In this document: in pieces, positions 1-21,432 of the stretch
Layout: each line of letters starts with the position of its first letter
How positions within the stretch are numbered: the first letter of the stretch is position 1
Source: Chrysaora quinquecirrha
Lineage: Eukaryota; Cnidaria; Scyphozoa; Semaeostomeae; Pelagiidae
Assembly (NCBI GenBank): GCA_014526335.1
Contig: JACTAT010000029.1
Location: 4,606,105 to 4,670,104, forward strand
DNA length: 64,000 nucleotides
Direction: 5' to 3'
Notes under the pieces: generated by a model
Seen by the model: the letters and a program-made list of their open reading frames with translations, nothing else
Database searches by the model: none
What the model was told of the DNA's origin: nothing
Program-made: the position numbers and the translations under genes

Positions 1-271
1 TCATCAGCTTCACCCTGTACATAAACAAATGCAAAGCATTATAAGTAGTAGTAGGCAGTAGATGGAAGAACAGCAAACAGAACAACAGTGATTGAAATTG
101 TATTAATAGTAAGTAGGTAGAGGATTAGTAATTATAATTGTAGCAGCAACAGCGTAGTAGTAGTAGTAGTAGTGGCAGTAGTAGAAGCAGCAGGACTAGT
201 AGCAGCAGCAGCAGTATTAGTAGTAGTAGTAGTGATAGTAGTAGTATAGTAGTAATTAATTGTAGTGGCAA

Positions 272-337
<66 letters not shown>

Positions 338-340
338 AAT

Positions 341-424
<84 letters not shown>

Positions 425-446
425 AAGAATTAGTAGTAGTAGCAGC

Positions 447-496
<50 letters not shown>

Positions 497-1671
497 CAGT
501 AGTAGTAGTAGAGTAGTAGAAGTAGTATTAGTAGTAGGTAGTAGTAGTAGTAGTAGTGAAGGTATATTGGTGTTTTAGTGCCAGTCGCCAGGATCTCAGT
601 AGTAGGTTAACTAACTGAGACCTCGACCCTGGCTGTGACGCTACTGTGGCTGGGCTTGAACCCTTACCACACTGAGCTCCTGACACCACGAGTCAGCTGG
701 ATTACACCATGATGCCACAGCACCTTCATAAGTAGCGTAGTAGTAGTAGTAGAAGTAGTATTAGTAATAGTAGTTATAGTTATAATAGTTTTCATTGACT
801 GAAATTCAGTGTCTCACCTGTCCTCTTACTTTTCCACAGAAAGCAAATGTTTTAAAACCTCCAGTCATTCTGCCTTCTTCATCTACCTAAAAGGAAACAG
901 GTAAGCATTTTACAAAACCAGGTTGATTTTCGTAAATGCCTGTAAAAATGTGATTATTAACAAGACATAAAATAGAAAAATTATTTTTCAATTTGCAAAA
1001 ACTCTTACATCAGCGATACTGATTTGGACTGATGCATGATCTTTTGCAGCAATGATGTTGTTTGTTGCAGAGCTAAAAAAGGAAATACAACATTAAATAG
1101 GAAACACCCAAACAAGCAGGCAAGCTTTAATTGTCGATGGACATTCATTTAGGTCAGAAGTCTTGGCTGCTTAAGTATAGAGCTGATGGGCAACAGGTCA
1201 ACTTGCAACACTGCTAACTTGCAGATCCAGTCAAGTCACTTTGACAGAAGACAACTTGCCACGTTCAACTGGATAAGTTGATTCTATCAGTGTAATAAAT
1301 GGTGGTTTGGGGGCAGCACCCCCAATATAAGTTAATAAGTCTGTGACAAACTGTCTTGAAAGCTGTTATGTGATTTTTATCAAGAAAAGCTTATAAAACT
1401 TCTTAAAATTTCAATTTCAGAGTGATGTGAGTTGACCATCAAGTTACTGCAAATTGACCAGAGCACAGTGGCAACTTGACCTGCAACATGCAGCGACTTC
1501 GTTGTGTGGTGAGTTGACCAGAAACCAATCTGATGAAGACCAGCAGCATGTGCCTTTGGATACTTATAAACTGGCCTTGAAGAAAGGATGGACAGCCAAG
1601 TTTATTGTAAATACCTCTTACCATTTTCTTGGGATGTAAAGATCAACATTCTCTTTTGCTTCGTTCTGCAT
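1..1671 (-). CDS. RPS21: 40S ribosomal protein S21 (eS21), partial at left edge
   Basis: This small-subunit ribosomal protein is read on the minus strand in exons 1671-1622, 1072-1009, 887-818 and 14-1, and continues off the window. Exon 1 begins MQNEAKENVDLYIPRK and ends in phase 2. Exon 2 gives the hallmark CSATNNIIAAKDHASVQ. Exon 3 gives VDEEGRMTGGFKTFAF and then loses frame, and the last 14 bases give GEADD. These follow known S21 proteins in order with correct GT-AG boundaries. The start is the only ATG that fits the family N-terminus. One oddity: exon 3 is 70 nt where 69 is needed. A TTTT run at plus 838-841 needs three T for the conserved Cys-Gly to read through. Introns rule out a processed pseudogene, so a base-call error is the simplest explanation. 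The gene is divergent to FAM135. Confidence 0.93.
148..560. repeat. AGT/TAG trinucleotide microsatellite
   Basis: Long imperfect (AGT)n tract with AGC and AGA interruptions, and a short outlier at 735-775. It lies in the RPS21 intron between 14 and 818. The poly-valine open frame across it is only the repeat read in one frame. Confidence 0.95.
558..726 (-). mobile_element. SINE family A copy
   Basis: This is a minus-strand copy of a SINE found at least seven times in the window. In sense orientation it starts GTGCTGTGGCGTCGTGGTG. It has a B-box-like GGTTCAAGCCC, then CCTACTACTGAGATCCTAG, and ends CCATTTCACCTTCACC-like. The promoter-like boxes suggest tRNA ancestry, which is inference. Other copies: 9478-9640, 17864-17973, 25258-25432, 27311-27480, 46105-46262 and 61290-61493. 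Confidence 0.75.
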
Positions 1672-3038
1672 GGTGAAATCTGTTTGAGAAAAAGAATTAC
1701 CAGTCATCGTAAGAAATTCAGTGTTATTGAAGGTTGGGGCCAAGAAAATTAAAACCAACTAACCTTATGGAAAAAGCTTCGAATTCTTCAATTTTATCAA
1801 TAACTTGATGATAGTGCCCTTTTTAGGCCATAAAACACCCTTGATTCTAGGCCTTACCTATTTTATGCCAGTCAGAAAAAATTGGCAGATGGCCATTAAG
1901 GGGGGGGGTAGGGGTTCTGATCTTAACGGCCAAATGCCATTAAAAATACAAAAATTGAAAGTCGATGGCCCCTTATATCTATTGTTCATTTGTTTGAGCA
2001 CCTCTCCTCCTGGCTGGCAGCACATCGCCATCAACCATCATTACACAGACTGACTCCTTTCAGGGGCATGGATACAGGTATATTCTGTAGGAGAGAATTT
2101 TTGATAGGTTTTCTGATGTCATTCAATATGTTAAAAGTCTATTTAGAGTCAGCACGTGGGCAGACATAAATAAGAAGAAAATCGACAAAAGCTTGCAGAA
2201 ATCCCTACAATGAATAACTATAATACTGACTGTATAATCAGAGATAGCACATGTTATGGTAAACATTAGAAAATCTTACAAATTTAGCGAGAACACAGCA
2301 ATTAGACCAACTCTGTGAAGATGTCTTGAGAAAAAGGAACATGCATTATGATTACCCACAATTCATAGCAAGGACACATCAGGGCGAGGCTGATTCTAAA
2401 TGTTGTTGTGTTGTTGAAAATTCCATTTGTTTTGTTCCAAAATGCGAAAAGTTTTGCTTTTAAAACTTTTGATGTTTGAATAAAATGCTTGACAGAACGA
2501 AAGACTAATGAATTAATCATTAAAAGGGTTCATTAGTGTGTTTTTTGAGGTTTCTTCGCCTCCTTGAATCGAAGAGAAAAGAGCAACTTCCATGGATTAG
2601 TCCCTGGACGGAGTACATAGGCAGTTTGGTAGGTAGGTATTAATTCTGGACTCTGGTCTCGTCTGCATCCCTGTGCGGGCGCCACTCAATACCTAAGTCT
2701 AGGCGAGGTCCCACCAGGATGCAGACCGGGCAAGGTTATATATAGATGGTGGGGATAAAGATAAAGGTACTACACCCTGTAGATGTAGATGAAGGAATTC
2801 CTACAATATTAATAGAGGTTAGCTGAGGATGTCATGTACACAAGATTAGATTCCAAGGGGTAATCCTTGTAATGCTTTTACGCCAGGGTGGAATGTGGAA
2901 TCCATGTAGCATATACACCAGAGAAATCTGGCATGGAGTTTGCCAAACTGTTGGGCATACTACTGACATGAATCTTTTGGAAAAACAATAGCAAGCATTA
3001 CTTTTTAGCAAGCATTTCTTTTTTCTGGATAGAATAGT
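1672..3038. other. RPS21 to IS3EU spacer
   Basis: I see no gene here. It should hold the RPS21 promoter just above 1671. At 2657-2735 two arms of GTCTGCATCC / GGATGCAGAC type form an inverted repeat, probably a degraded element. Small open frames here have no recognisable product. Confidence 0.4.
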
Positions 3039-3060
3039 GGGTACTACGGTGGCCCAAAAG

Positions 3061-3215
3061 TTCACGGCGATTTCAATTCGATCACGGCAATATCAATTTG
3101 CTCACAGCAATATCAATTTGCTCACGGCAATTTCAATTTGCTCACGGCAATATCAATTTGCTCACGGGACAATTTCAACTTGCTCGCGGCAATATCAACT
3201 TGCTCACGGCTCATT
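3061..3215. repeat. Left subterminal repeat array of the IS3EU-like element
   Basis: About seven copies of a 20-bp unit, with CACGGCAAT followed by ATCAATTTG or TTCAATTTG. The matching array at 4243-4410 is in inverted orientation (CAAATTGATATTGCCGTGAG). Subterminal arrays of this kind are often transposase-binding sites; that role is inferred. Confidence 0.8.
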
Positions 3216-3339
3216 CATTGAATTGGATCCCTGTTTATTAAACGCTGACCAAAAGTAATGCAGGCGCCTTTTGCACTTTTTGCAACACGTGCGATCTGAT
3301 GAGGGAGACAGTAGAAAGAACTGCCTGGCAGCTTCTTAG

Positions 3340-4160
3340 TCATGTTTTGCCCCAACATTCTTTCTGAACCGGATCAAGCATGTTAAGATCACCTTTAGAT
3401 TCCAAATCTTTAAAGAAAGAAATCCACCATGATGACCAGCTTTTCTTGGGAAAACTCCACCATCCCTCAATCCGTTGATTACGGGAGATGGAACGATACT
3501 TATGACTGTCCGCATCATCTCTGAAGAAGGAATGAATTCCAGCCATTATGCCATTTTCTGTGCCCAAATCAGTGTATAGCTCTTTGGGACAACCTCCTTG
3601 CGCAAGAACAGTTTCCAAGTAGTATGCTGCTATATTGTCAGGCAAATTGTTTGAACGTGTGACGTACATCCATAAAACTTTCCTGCTATAGCCATCAATG
3701 CATCCATGTATTGGGAACCCAAATGGCTTTAGCTTATCGTACCTATCAGCATGCCAAACTTCATTTGGCCCAGGGCAGATGTATTCACGCCACGCAGCTT
3801 ATGACTCTTTCTTGTCTCCACTCCATTAGGATCAAGCTCACGCACCATTTCCTCTACAGCTTTTCTTGGTACTCAGATACCTTGCCGCTGAAGCGCATGC
3901 CAAACGCTGCGGTAGCCCCAAGAACTCGCAGGCCCATCAAGGATTTCCATGATTGAATTTCTTATTAAGGACTGACGATTATATTCCACCTTGTTTCTTC
4001 GAAGGTTGTATTGTTTAAGCTTTCGTTTCAGCTGATTAAGGCTAAGATTTATGTCATGATCTCTTTTCATTATTTCACAAATCTCTTGGTACTCGTGTCC
4101 TTTATAAAATAGCGATTCCAGTATGACTCTTTCGTTGTCCGCCATCTTTTCAAACAGCAA
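3340..4160 (-). pseudogene. IS3EU-like DDE transposase, broken
   Basis: Read on the minus strand from the ATG at 4160. The N-terminal part (4160-3873) is a helix-turn-helix-like region ending GYRSVWHALQRQGI, typical of IS3-family proteins. It then meets a TGA stop at about 3875-3873. A second frame continues (VPRKAVEEMVRELDPNGVE). A frame change near 3800 leads into the catalytic core. All three expected acidic residues are visible: Asp in WHADRYDKLKPFG, Asp in YTDLGTENG and Glu in NQRIEGWWS. One stop and one frameshift break the gene, so this copy cannot make a full transposase as read, unless these are sequence errors like those in neighbouring genes. Confidence 0.8.
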
Positions 4161-4242
4161 TGGGAATTAAATAGAAATCAGTGTTGGCGGTCATCTTAAA
4201 GCCCATAAAATTATTAATTATAAAGTAGCTATATCAATATTG

Positions 4243-4410
4243 AAATTGCCGTGAGCAAGTTTGAATTGCCGTGAGCAGATTGATATTGCCGTGAGCGAAT
4301 TGAAAGTGAGCAAATTGAAATTGCCGTGAGCAAATTGATATTGCCGTGAGCAAGTTGAAATTGTGCCGTGGGCAAATTGATATTGCCGTTATCAAATTGA
4401 AATTGCCGTG
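4243..4410. repeat. Right subterminal repeat array of the IS3EU-like element
   Basis: Tandem units of AATTGCCGTGAGCAAATTGA type, the inverted partner of the array at 3061-3215. Confidence 0.8.
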
Positions 4411-4434
4411 AACTTTTGGGCCACCGTAGGGTAC

Positions 4435-5056
4435 AGATTCAGTTTAGTGAACACCTTTCAAAACACCACAAAAACAATAGGAAACAATAATGCTAACCCA
4501 ATGGTGGGTCACCAAACTGCATTCTAGCCAAACAGTGGATCTACTGTTTCTTTTGGCATGAAAGCAGTTTTCATCTGGGTAATCTCTTGCATCAAGATTG
4601 CATAAAATTCTACTCTGGCTTTCACATCAACTTTTTGATAAGTTTATAATATACAGAATACTATACAATGTCTATTCAACAACATACCTGAAGGGGCCAT
4701 AATATTTGGTACTTAGTAAACAAGTGTACATAGGGCTATGATGAGATTGAGTCTAATCCATCTTGCTTGTTGTGTGAAGAACTTAGGGAGTCCGAGATTT
4801 GAGCCAATGCCAGGTTACCCTTGCAACCAGTTTATGAACAGCTCATAAGAGATCCTAGAGACTGGTGCTAAACACATCATTTCACCCTCACTTTATCTAT
4901 AGAGTATTCTCTCTTGTTCCTTGGCTCCATTAACAATTTGAATTATACCCTATGTCCTAGAGTACCCTGTATCCTGGATATAATGTATGAACTTGTAGTT
5001 TAAATTTCTATTCCACACTGTTGGTACTTCTAAATGTTGTCAGTTTTTTTCAACAG
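4435..5056. other. FAM135 upstream region
   Basis: No coding exon seen. A splice acceptor (TTTTTTTCAACAG) at about 5046-5056 precedes the FAM135 start codon, so this stretch is probably the intron between an unseen 5' UTR exon and the first coding exon. Confidence 0.4.
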
Positions 5057-5088
5057 AAGCCAAGAACAATCAAATAACAGTGACAAAA

Positions 5089-17260
<12,172 letters not shown>

Positions 17261-17319
17261 TTTGCCGCCGAGACGAAATTCCTTGGACTTTTACGAATTT
17301 AGTGACATAAAAAATGATT

Positions 17320-17325
17320 ATTAAA
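17320..17325 (+). terminator. Possible FAM135 polyadenylation signal
   Basis: ATTAAA about 60 nt past the FAM135 stop codon. A common variant of AATAAA, placed plausibly but not proven. Confidence 0.35.
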
Positions 17326-17863
17326 GCCGACTAGAATAGTTAGGATTTTTAACTTTTTGTAATTAGATAAAACGGACAATTATTTTGTTATTTAATTTTT
17401 AAGGCAAATTGCAACGCCTTAACCGACCTCCTGAATGAACATTCTACTACTCATAAACATTGTAAACTTGAAATTTTCCAGGGGGAATTGTCCCAGCGTT
17501 TTGCTGAAAAGCATGTGATTCAAGTTTTTCCCTAAATTTATGTTTTCTTGTAGTATCATATAAACATTACTCTGTGTGGTTGTTCCGGAAATATCATATA
17601 CAGCTGTTTTGAAAATTATAGGCTACAGATAGACTTAGTACATCTCTTCCCAGTTTCCCCATAACAGCTCCAACTCTAGGCTTAAAGCTTGCATAGCTAA
17701 CGATTTCTTAGATTGCTACCCATTAATGTACCATGATAAAAGGCCTGCCAAGCATTATTTTTACAAATTTATGCGTTTTGATTTCGCCATTGGAAAATTT
17801 CTGTAGCCAAGACAAATTAGAACATCACTGGATCGGTCAATAACCTTGTCTGTTCCCATTGGA

Positions 17864-17973
17864 TAGGTGAAGTTGAAGGTGAAAATGAAATGGTGTTTTA
17901 GCACCAGTCGCTAAGACCTCATTAGTAGGTTAACAAAGCGAGACCTCGACCCTGGCCGTGACGCTACCGTGAC
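17864..17973 (-). mobile_element. SINE family A, truncated copy
   Basis: Only the 3' half is present, on the minus strand, from the CACCTTC end to GGTCGAGGTCTCGCTTTG. Confidence 0.7.
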
Positions 17974-18710
17974 GATAGTTAATAAGACAGTGAGAGTTGC
18001 GTAACGGAGACGCTCTGGGCCCGTAGGAATTTAGTAAGATGGGGCCCTGATGCGGGGACCGCGAATCAAAGTGAGCTTTACAGTGGGAGGAGCTCGAAGT
18101 AGTGGGAAAATTTTTGAAAACATGTCCTTTAGAACCTTGGCAAATGTATGTTACCTTAGAAGCCTTTTAGCAAAGTATAGCCAAAAAGTACACAATAAGA
18201 ACAATTTGTCGGGGGACCCTTTGGGGGGCTCTTAGCTCTTGGACTAAGGGAGCCAAAACTACGTTACGACAAGTAAGACTTCACATAGGCCTGGGGAATT
18301 TTAGACAATTCATTGCAAACTGCTCTTTATAAAGCTCTCTTGCAACATCCGAAGTTTGCTACTCCTTACATTAACATCTTTACTGTATTTAACCCTAGAT
18401 ACTGCATAAAAAGCAACTTTAATATCCCTTTGCATATGTTAATACCTTTTTATATATGGATAATGGGTTCTTAGTAACGCTCTTAAATCATGTTGCTTGA
18501 ATTCATCCTTTTCCGCCTATTGCTGTTGTTTCGTCGTTGCTTCATGCTCCTCGTTCTAATGTCCGTCCTTAAACATTGTAAATCCTATTTGATACCGCTT
18601 TACTGGCAGCCAAAAGTAACGATTTTGTAAAAAAAAGCGTTTTAAATATAATTCATTGTTGAGAAAAGGCATTTTTCTTTGGCCAAATTCTCCATCAGGC
18701 GTTAAGGCTT

Positions 18711-18925
18711 GGCTAAATTAGGAGACATGTCGCGCGCGACATTGATGTCCCCTGGGTGTCTCCAAGTTTAGCCACCTTGTTTCTGGAAGACAGCAGAGAC
18801 ATTTCTTGTTCTCGCGACATGCAAATGACTCGGGGACATGTTGCTCGCTTGTCACTCGCATGTTTAGCCACCCTAGGAGACACGCCGAATACAATGTCAC
18901 GCGTGACAAGTCTCCTAGTTTCGCC
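18711..18925. mobile_element. Fold-back MITE, TAGGAGACATGTCGC ends
   Basis: The left end is GGCTAAATTAGGAGACATGT. The right end is the complement of GGCGAAACTAGGAGACTTGT. The interior contains more GTTTAGCCACC and GGGGACATGT words, so the ends are partly repeated inside. Confidence 0.75.
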
Positions 18926-19631
18926 ATAACTTTAGCTTAGACTTGCTTCCCAAGATCTTGGCTCATGCTTCAGTCAGTGGTTTTGGCTTTCAGAAATTCA
19001 ATCAAATAGCAATAACTGTGACTCAGGTAAAATTCTAGCGTTTGCTATACTAAAAGTTTTACTTGCTATTGCGATTGCTTTTTCGGCAGCATTTTGGTTT
19101 TAAGGGTTAACTGACAGGCTAAGTCGAGAAAGTACTGCATTGTGATACGTTTTCACATATGTATTTCTCACAATTTATGTTATTTTATTCTCGCTCAATG
19201 TTTTACAGTTAATTTTATTTCATTTATACACTTCTTCATTGTTTCTATTTTAACTTGATCTTTCTGACAATGATAACTTTAATTCTCGTTGGAAAATGGT
19301 GCTTTCGCTGCCTTCTCTTCCACATTTTAAGTTGCTCGTAAGACTAGAGAGATTCAAAAACGGAAATTTTAAAAAGGATGAAACATCATATCGATTTTGA
19401 AACAAAAACCTAGGAAAATTTTTCTTCATTTACTTGATGAACCGCACTATGGGTTTATCTATCAAACAAGTTATTAGGATTTACAGGTTTTCAGCTATTT
19501 ACAAAGTCCAGTTTTGCAGTCTTGTCATTCGCACATCACCCTTGTCTTGATTTTGAATGATGTGCGCTTCTATAAAATTGTGCGCTTCTAATGACCGTAT
19601 AAAATGTATACGGTTGGTTAATACGATTTTT

Positions 19632-19738
19632 CCACGAGTGGCATACCACAGTAGATAGGATTCGAGCCTGGAAAGGTCGTTGGCTCTCTGTTCATGCAGT
19701 CCAGGTTCGAATCCCATCTATTGGGGTATGCCCACGGG
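19632..19738. mobile_element. Fold-back of a tRNA-like repeat
   Basis: Two arms of about 40 bp (GGCATACCACAGTAGATAGG against GGCATACCCCAATAGATGGG) each carry a B-box-like GATTCGAGCCTGG or its complement. The roughly 25-bp loop holds TTGGCTCTCTGTTCATGCAG. The same words recur at 16870-16970 and, weaker, at 46740-47000. Confidence 0.65.
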
Positions 19739-20137
19739 GGGTTCTTGGCTAAATTTTGGGTAGGGTGTAGAAAAATACGCTCGAGATTGTTGGTCTTAAG
19801 TCGGAAAATTCAAAGGTCGACCTTTTTGTTTTATTAATTTCTTTTAAAAATTTTTGCGATGAAATTACTACTTCCCAAGGCTACTAAAGATGAAATCATG
19901 GCCGCTCTATTGCCAAATATGATACCCTTGGCTAGACCAAAATTGCAAAAAAGTATAGACTAGAAGTCCGAAAAAGTATATCCGGGGTATGCCCTCTAGC
20001 GCGGCACATCCCCAGGTACCTTTACCATGGAAGAAACCCCCCGTAGGCATGCCATTCACATGGAACAAAATTTATCCTTGTGTTCACCATTCATGAAGAG
20101 TATACGGTTAATATGAAATACATGAAATTTTAGCTAC

Positions 20138-20263
20138 CTTCAGTTCTTTTTTACGGTAAAACTGACCACCAAGACCAATGGAGAAACCATTTGTCTGAAG
20201 CATATATTCATTGAATAAAACTAGTGCCAATAGAATTGAGTAAAATGCTCTAGTTGCGTCCAT
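20138..20263 (-). CDS. Possible first exon of a small secreted protein
   Basis: Minus-strand exon from the ATG at 20263 to a possible donor (AAG/GTAGCT), exactly 42 codons, phase 0. It begins MDATRAFYSILLALVLFNEY, a good signal peptide with probable cleavage near TNG, and then gives FSIGLGGQFYRKKELK. A TATA box (minus strand, 20308-20303) lies about 40 nt upstream of the ATG, giving a very short 5' UTR. I found no certain second exon. An acceptor near 19590 (TTTTATAG) would add about 14 residues and a stop. I do not recognise the family; a peptide precursor or small cysteine-rich protein is possible but not shown. Confidence 0.3.
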
Positions 20264-20302
20264 ACTTGGAACTCTTTTCTGGTCAGTCAATGAACCCAGT
20301 GG

Positions 20303-20308
20303 TTTATA
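20303..20308 (-). promoter_or_regulatory. TATA box before the possible secreted-protein exon
   Basis: CTTATAAACC read on the minus strand, about 40 nt upstream of the ATG at 20263. The spacing suits transcription starting near 20275. The support is positional only. Confidence 0.3.
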
Positions 20309-21432
20309 AGAAGGAGCTTCTAAAGTAAGAGACTAATGTTAATCTTCCAGAGATGAGATGGCGCCTCTGAATAATTTATTAGGAGTATAGTATAGAGAAT
20401 CGGTAGGCTTATTGCCTTAGGTGTCTCAATCAAGTGTTTTCGAAGGGAGTGGCCTTCTTCGTCGTCACAAATGAGAGACAAAATAAAGACGTTATAGAAA
20501 TTAAAAATGACTTTAAGAAACGATTGTACATGCCTGTGCGTTCACTGTACCTGCTCTTATAGGAGCAGCAAAATAGAAAAAGGTACTTGCGAAAAATGGG
20601 TATGATGTTTCTAAAGAAAAAGCAAAATCGTATTAAAACTTACCTACTTTACTATCGTGACGTAACATATGTACATTCATACCTTAGCTTAAGTTAAGAG
20701 GCTTTCGGATAATCTTTTTCGCCATTTGTGTATGTTGATTTTGATTTCATGAGCTTTTCTGTCTCCTTGAAGTAATTTCATAGGGACCAGTAGTACAGCC
20801 ATTAGTTATTGTATGCTCAAAGTCAAATCACAAATCATGTGGTCATGACCTGAAATTTTCGTTTCTAGAAACGGCTAATCTACAGTGAAAATAAAATAAA
20901 ATCTACAGTATTTCAGTTTCTCTACGAAGATATGGAATGGCCTTGCAGTATTAGTATTACACCTATCAAGCGAAATTGTCTCAACCCAACTTGTTTCTTC
21001 CTTCGCAAAATAATTGTAAAATTCGTCAAATCAGTGGAGTAGCCAGAGGTCCAACGTTGGAGCGGCTTTCAGAGCGTGGCCAAAGAAAATAAGGGTGTGG
21101 TTCGAAGAAAAATGGGCAAATCGTATCCTACGGCATTTTTACTTCTGCAATATACGAGACCAATCTCGATGATGTTTGAGGGGCCGGGGCGACAACCCCA
21201 TGCCCCACTTGGCTACGCCACTGCGTAAAATGCTAACTGCTCCACACATTCACCCTTTTACTGGTCACCCTTTTTCTATTAAGTTCTTCTGGACGCCCTG
21301 TGTTCTACCTATCTGTAGCCTGGAAACGAGGCAAGGAAATGTTGGGGAGATTTTTGTGAGTTTGGAGCGAAGATACAGTATCTCAAAAATATTGATTTTT
21401 TTACCTTCATATTCCTTCATAGATCCGGGAAA
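20309..21432. other. Spacer before the syntaxin gene
   Basis: No gene seen. It should contain the syntaxin promoter and 5' UTR. The ATG at 21433 follows a TTCATAG acceptor-like site at 21416-21422. Confidence 0.4.

Larger units (their letters stand above)
3045..4428 (-). mobile_element. IS3EU-like DNA transposon, whole copy with 6-bp TSD
   Basis: The element is bounded by perfect 16-bp inverted ends, TACGGTGGCCCAAAAG on the left and its complement on the right. It is flanked by identical 6-bp duplications GGGTAC at 3039-3044 and 4429-4434. Inside each end lies an array of a roughly 20-bp unit of the CTCACGGCAATATCAATTTG type, in opposite orientation on the two sides. The minus strand carries a broken IS3-type DDE transposase. 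From memory, eukaryotic IS3EU elements make 6-bp duplications and have TAY ends, which fits. The copy is 1384 bp, a plausible length for an autonomous element. It separates RPS21 from FAM135. Confidence 0.8.
17261..20137. other. FAM135 to syntaxin spacer, left part
   Basis: No convincing gene. It holds a truncated SINE A (17864-17973, minus), a fold-back MITE (18711-18925) and a tRNA-like fold-back (19632-19738). A short plus-strand stretch at 18990-19024 has an acceptor and a donor (CTTTCAG ... CAG/GTAAAA) but no recognisable protein. Confidence 0.5.

Noticed and set aside
265..516. Open frame of nearly pure valine
   Set aside because: It is the AGT microsatellite read in one frame.
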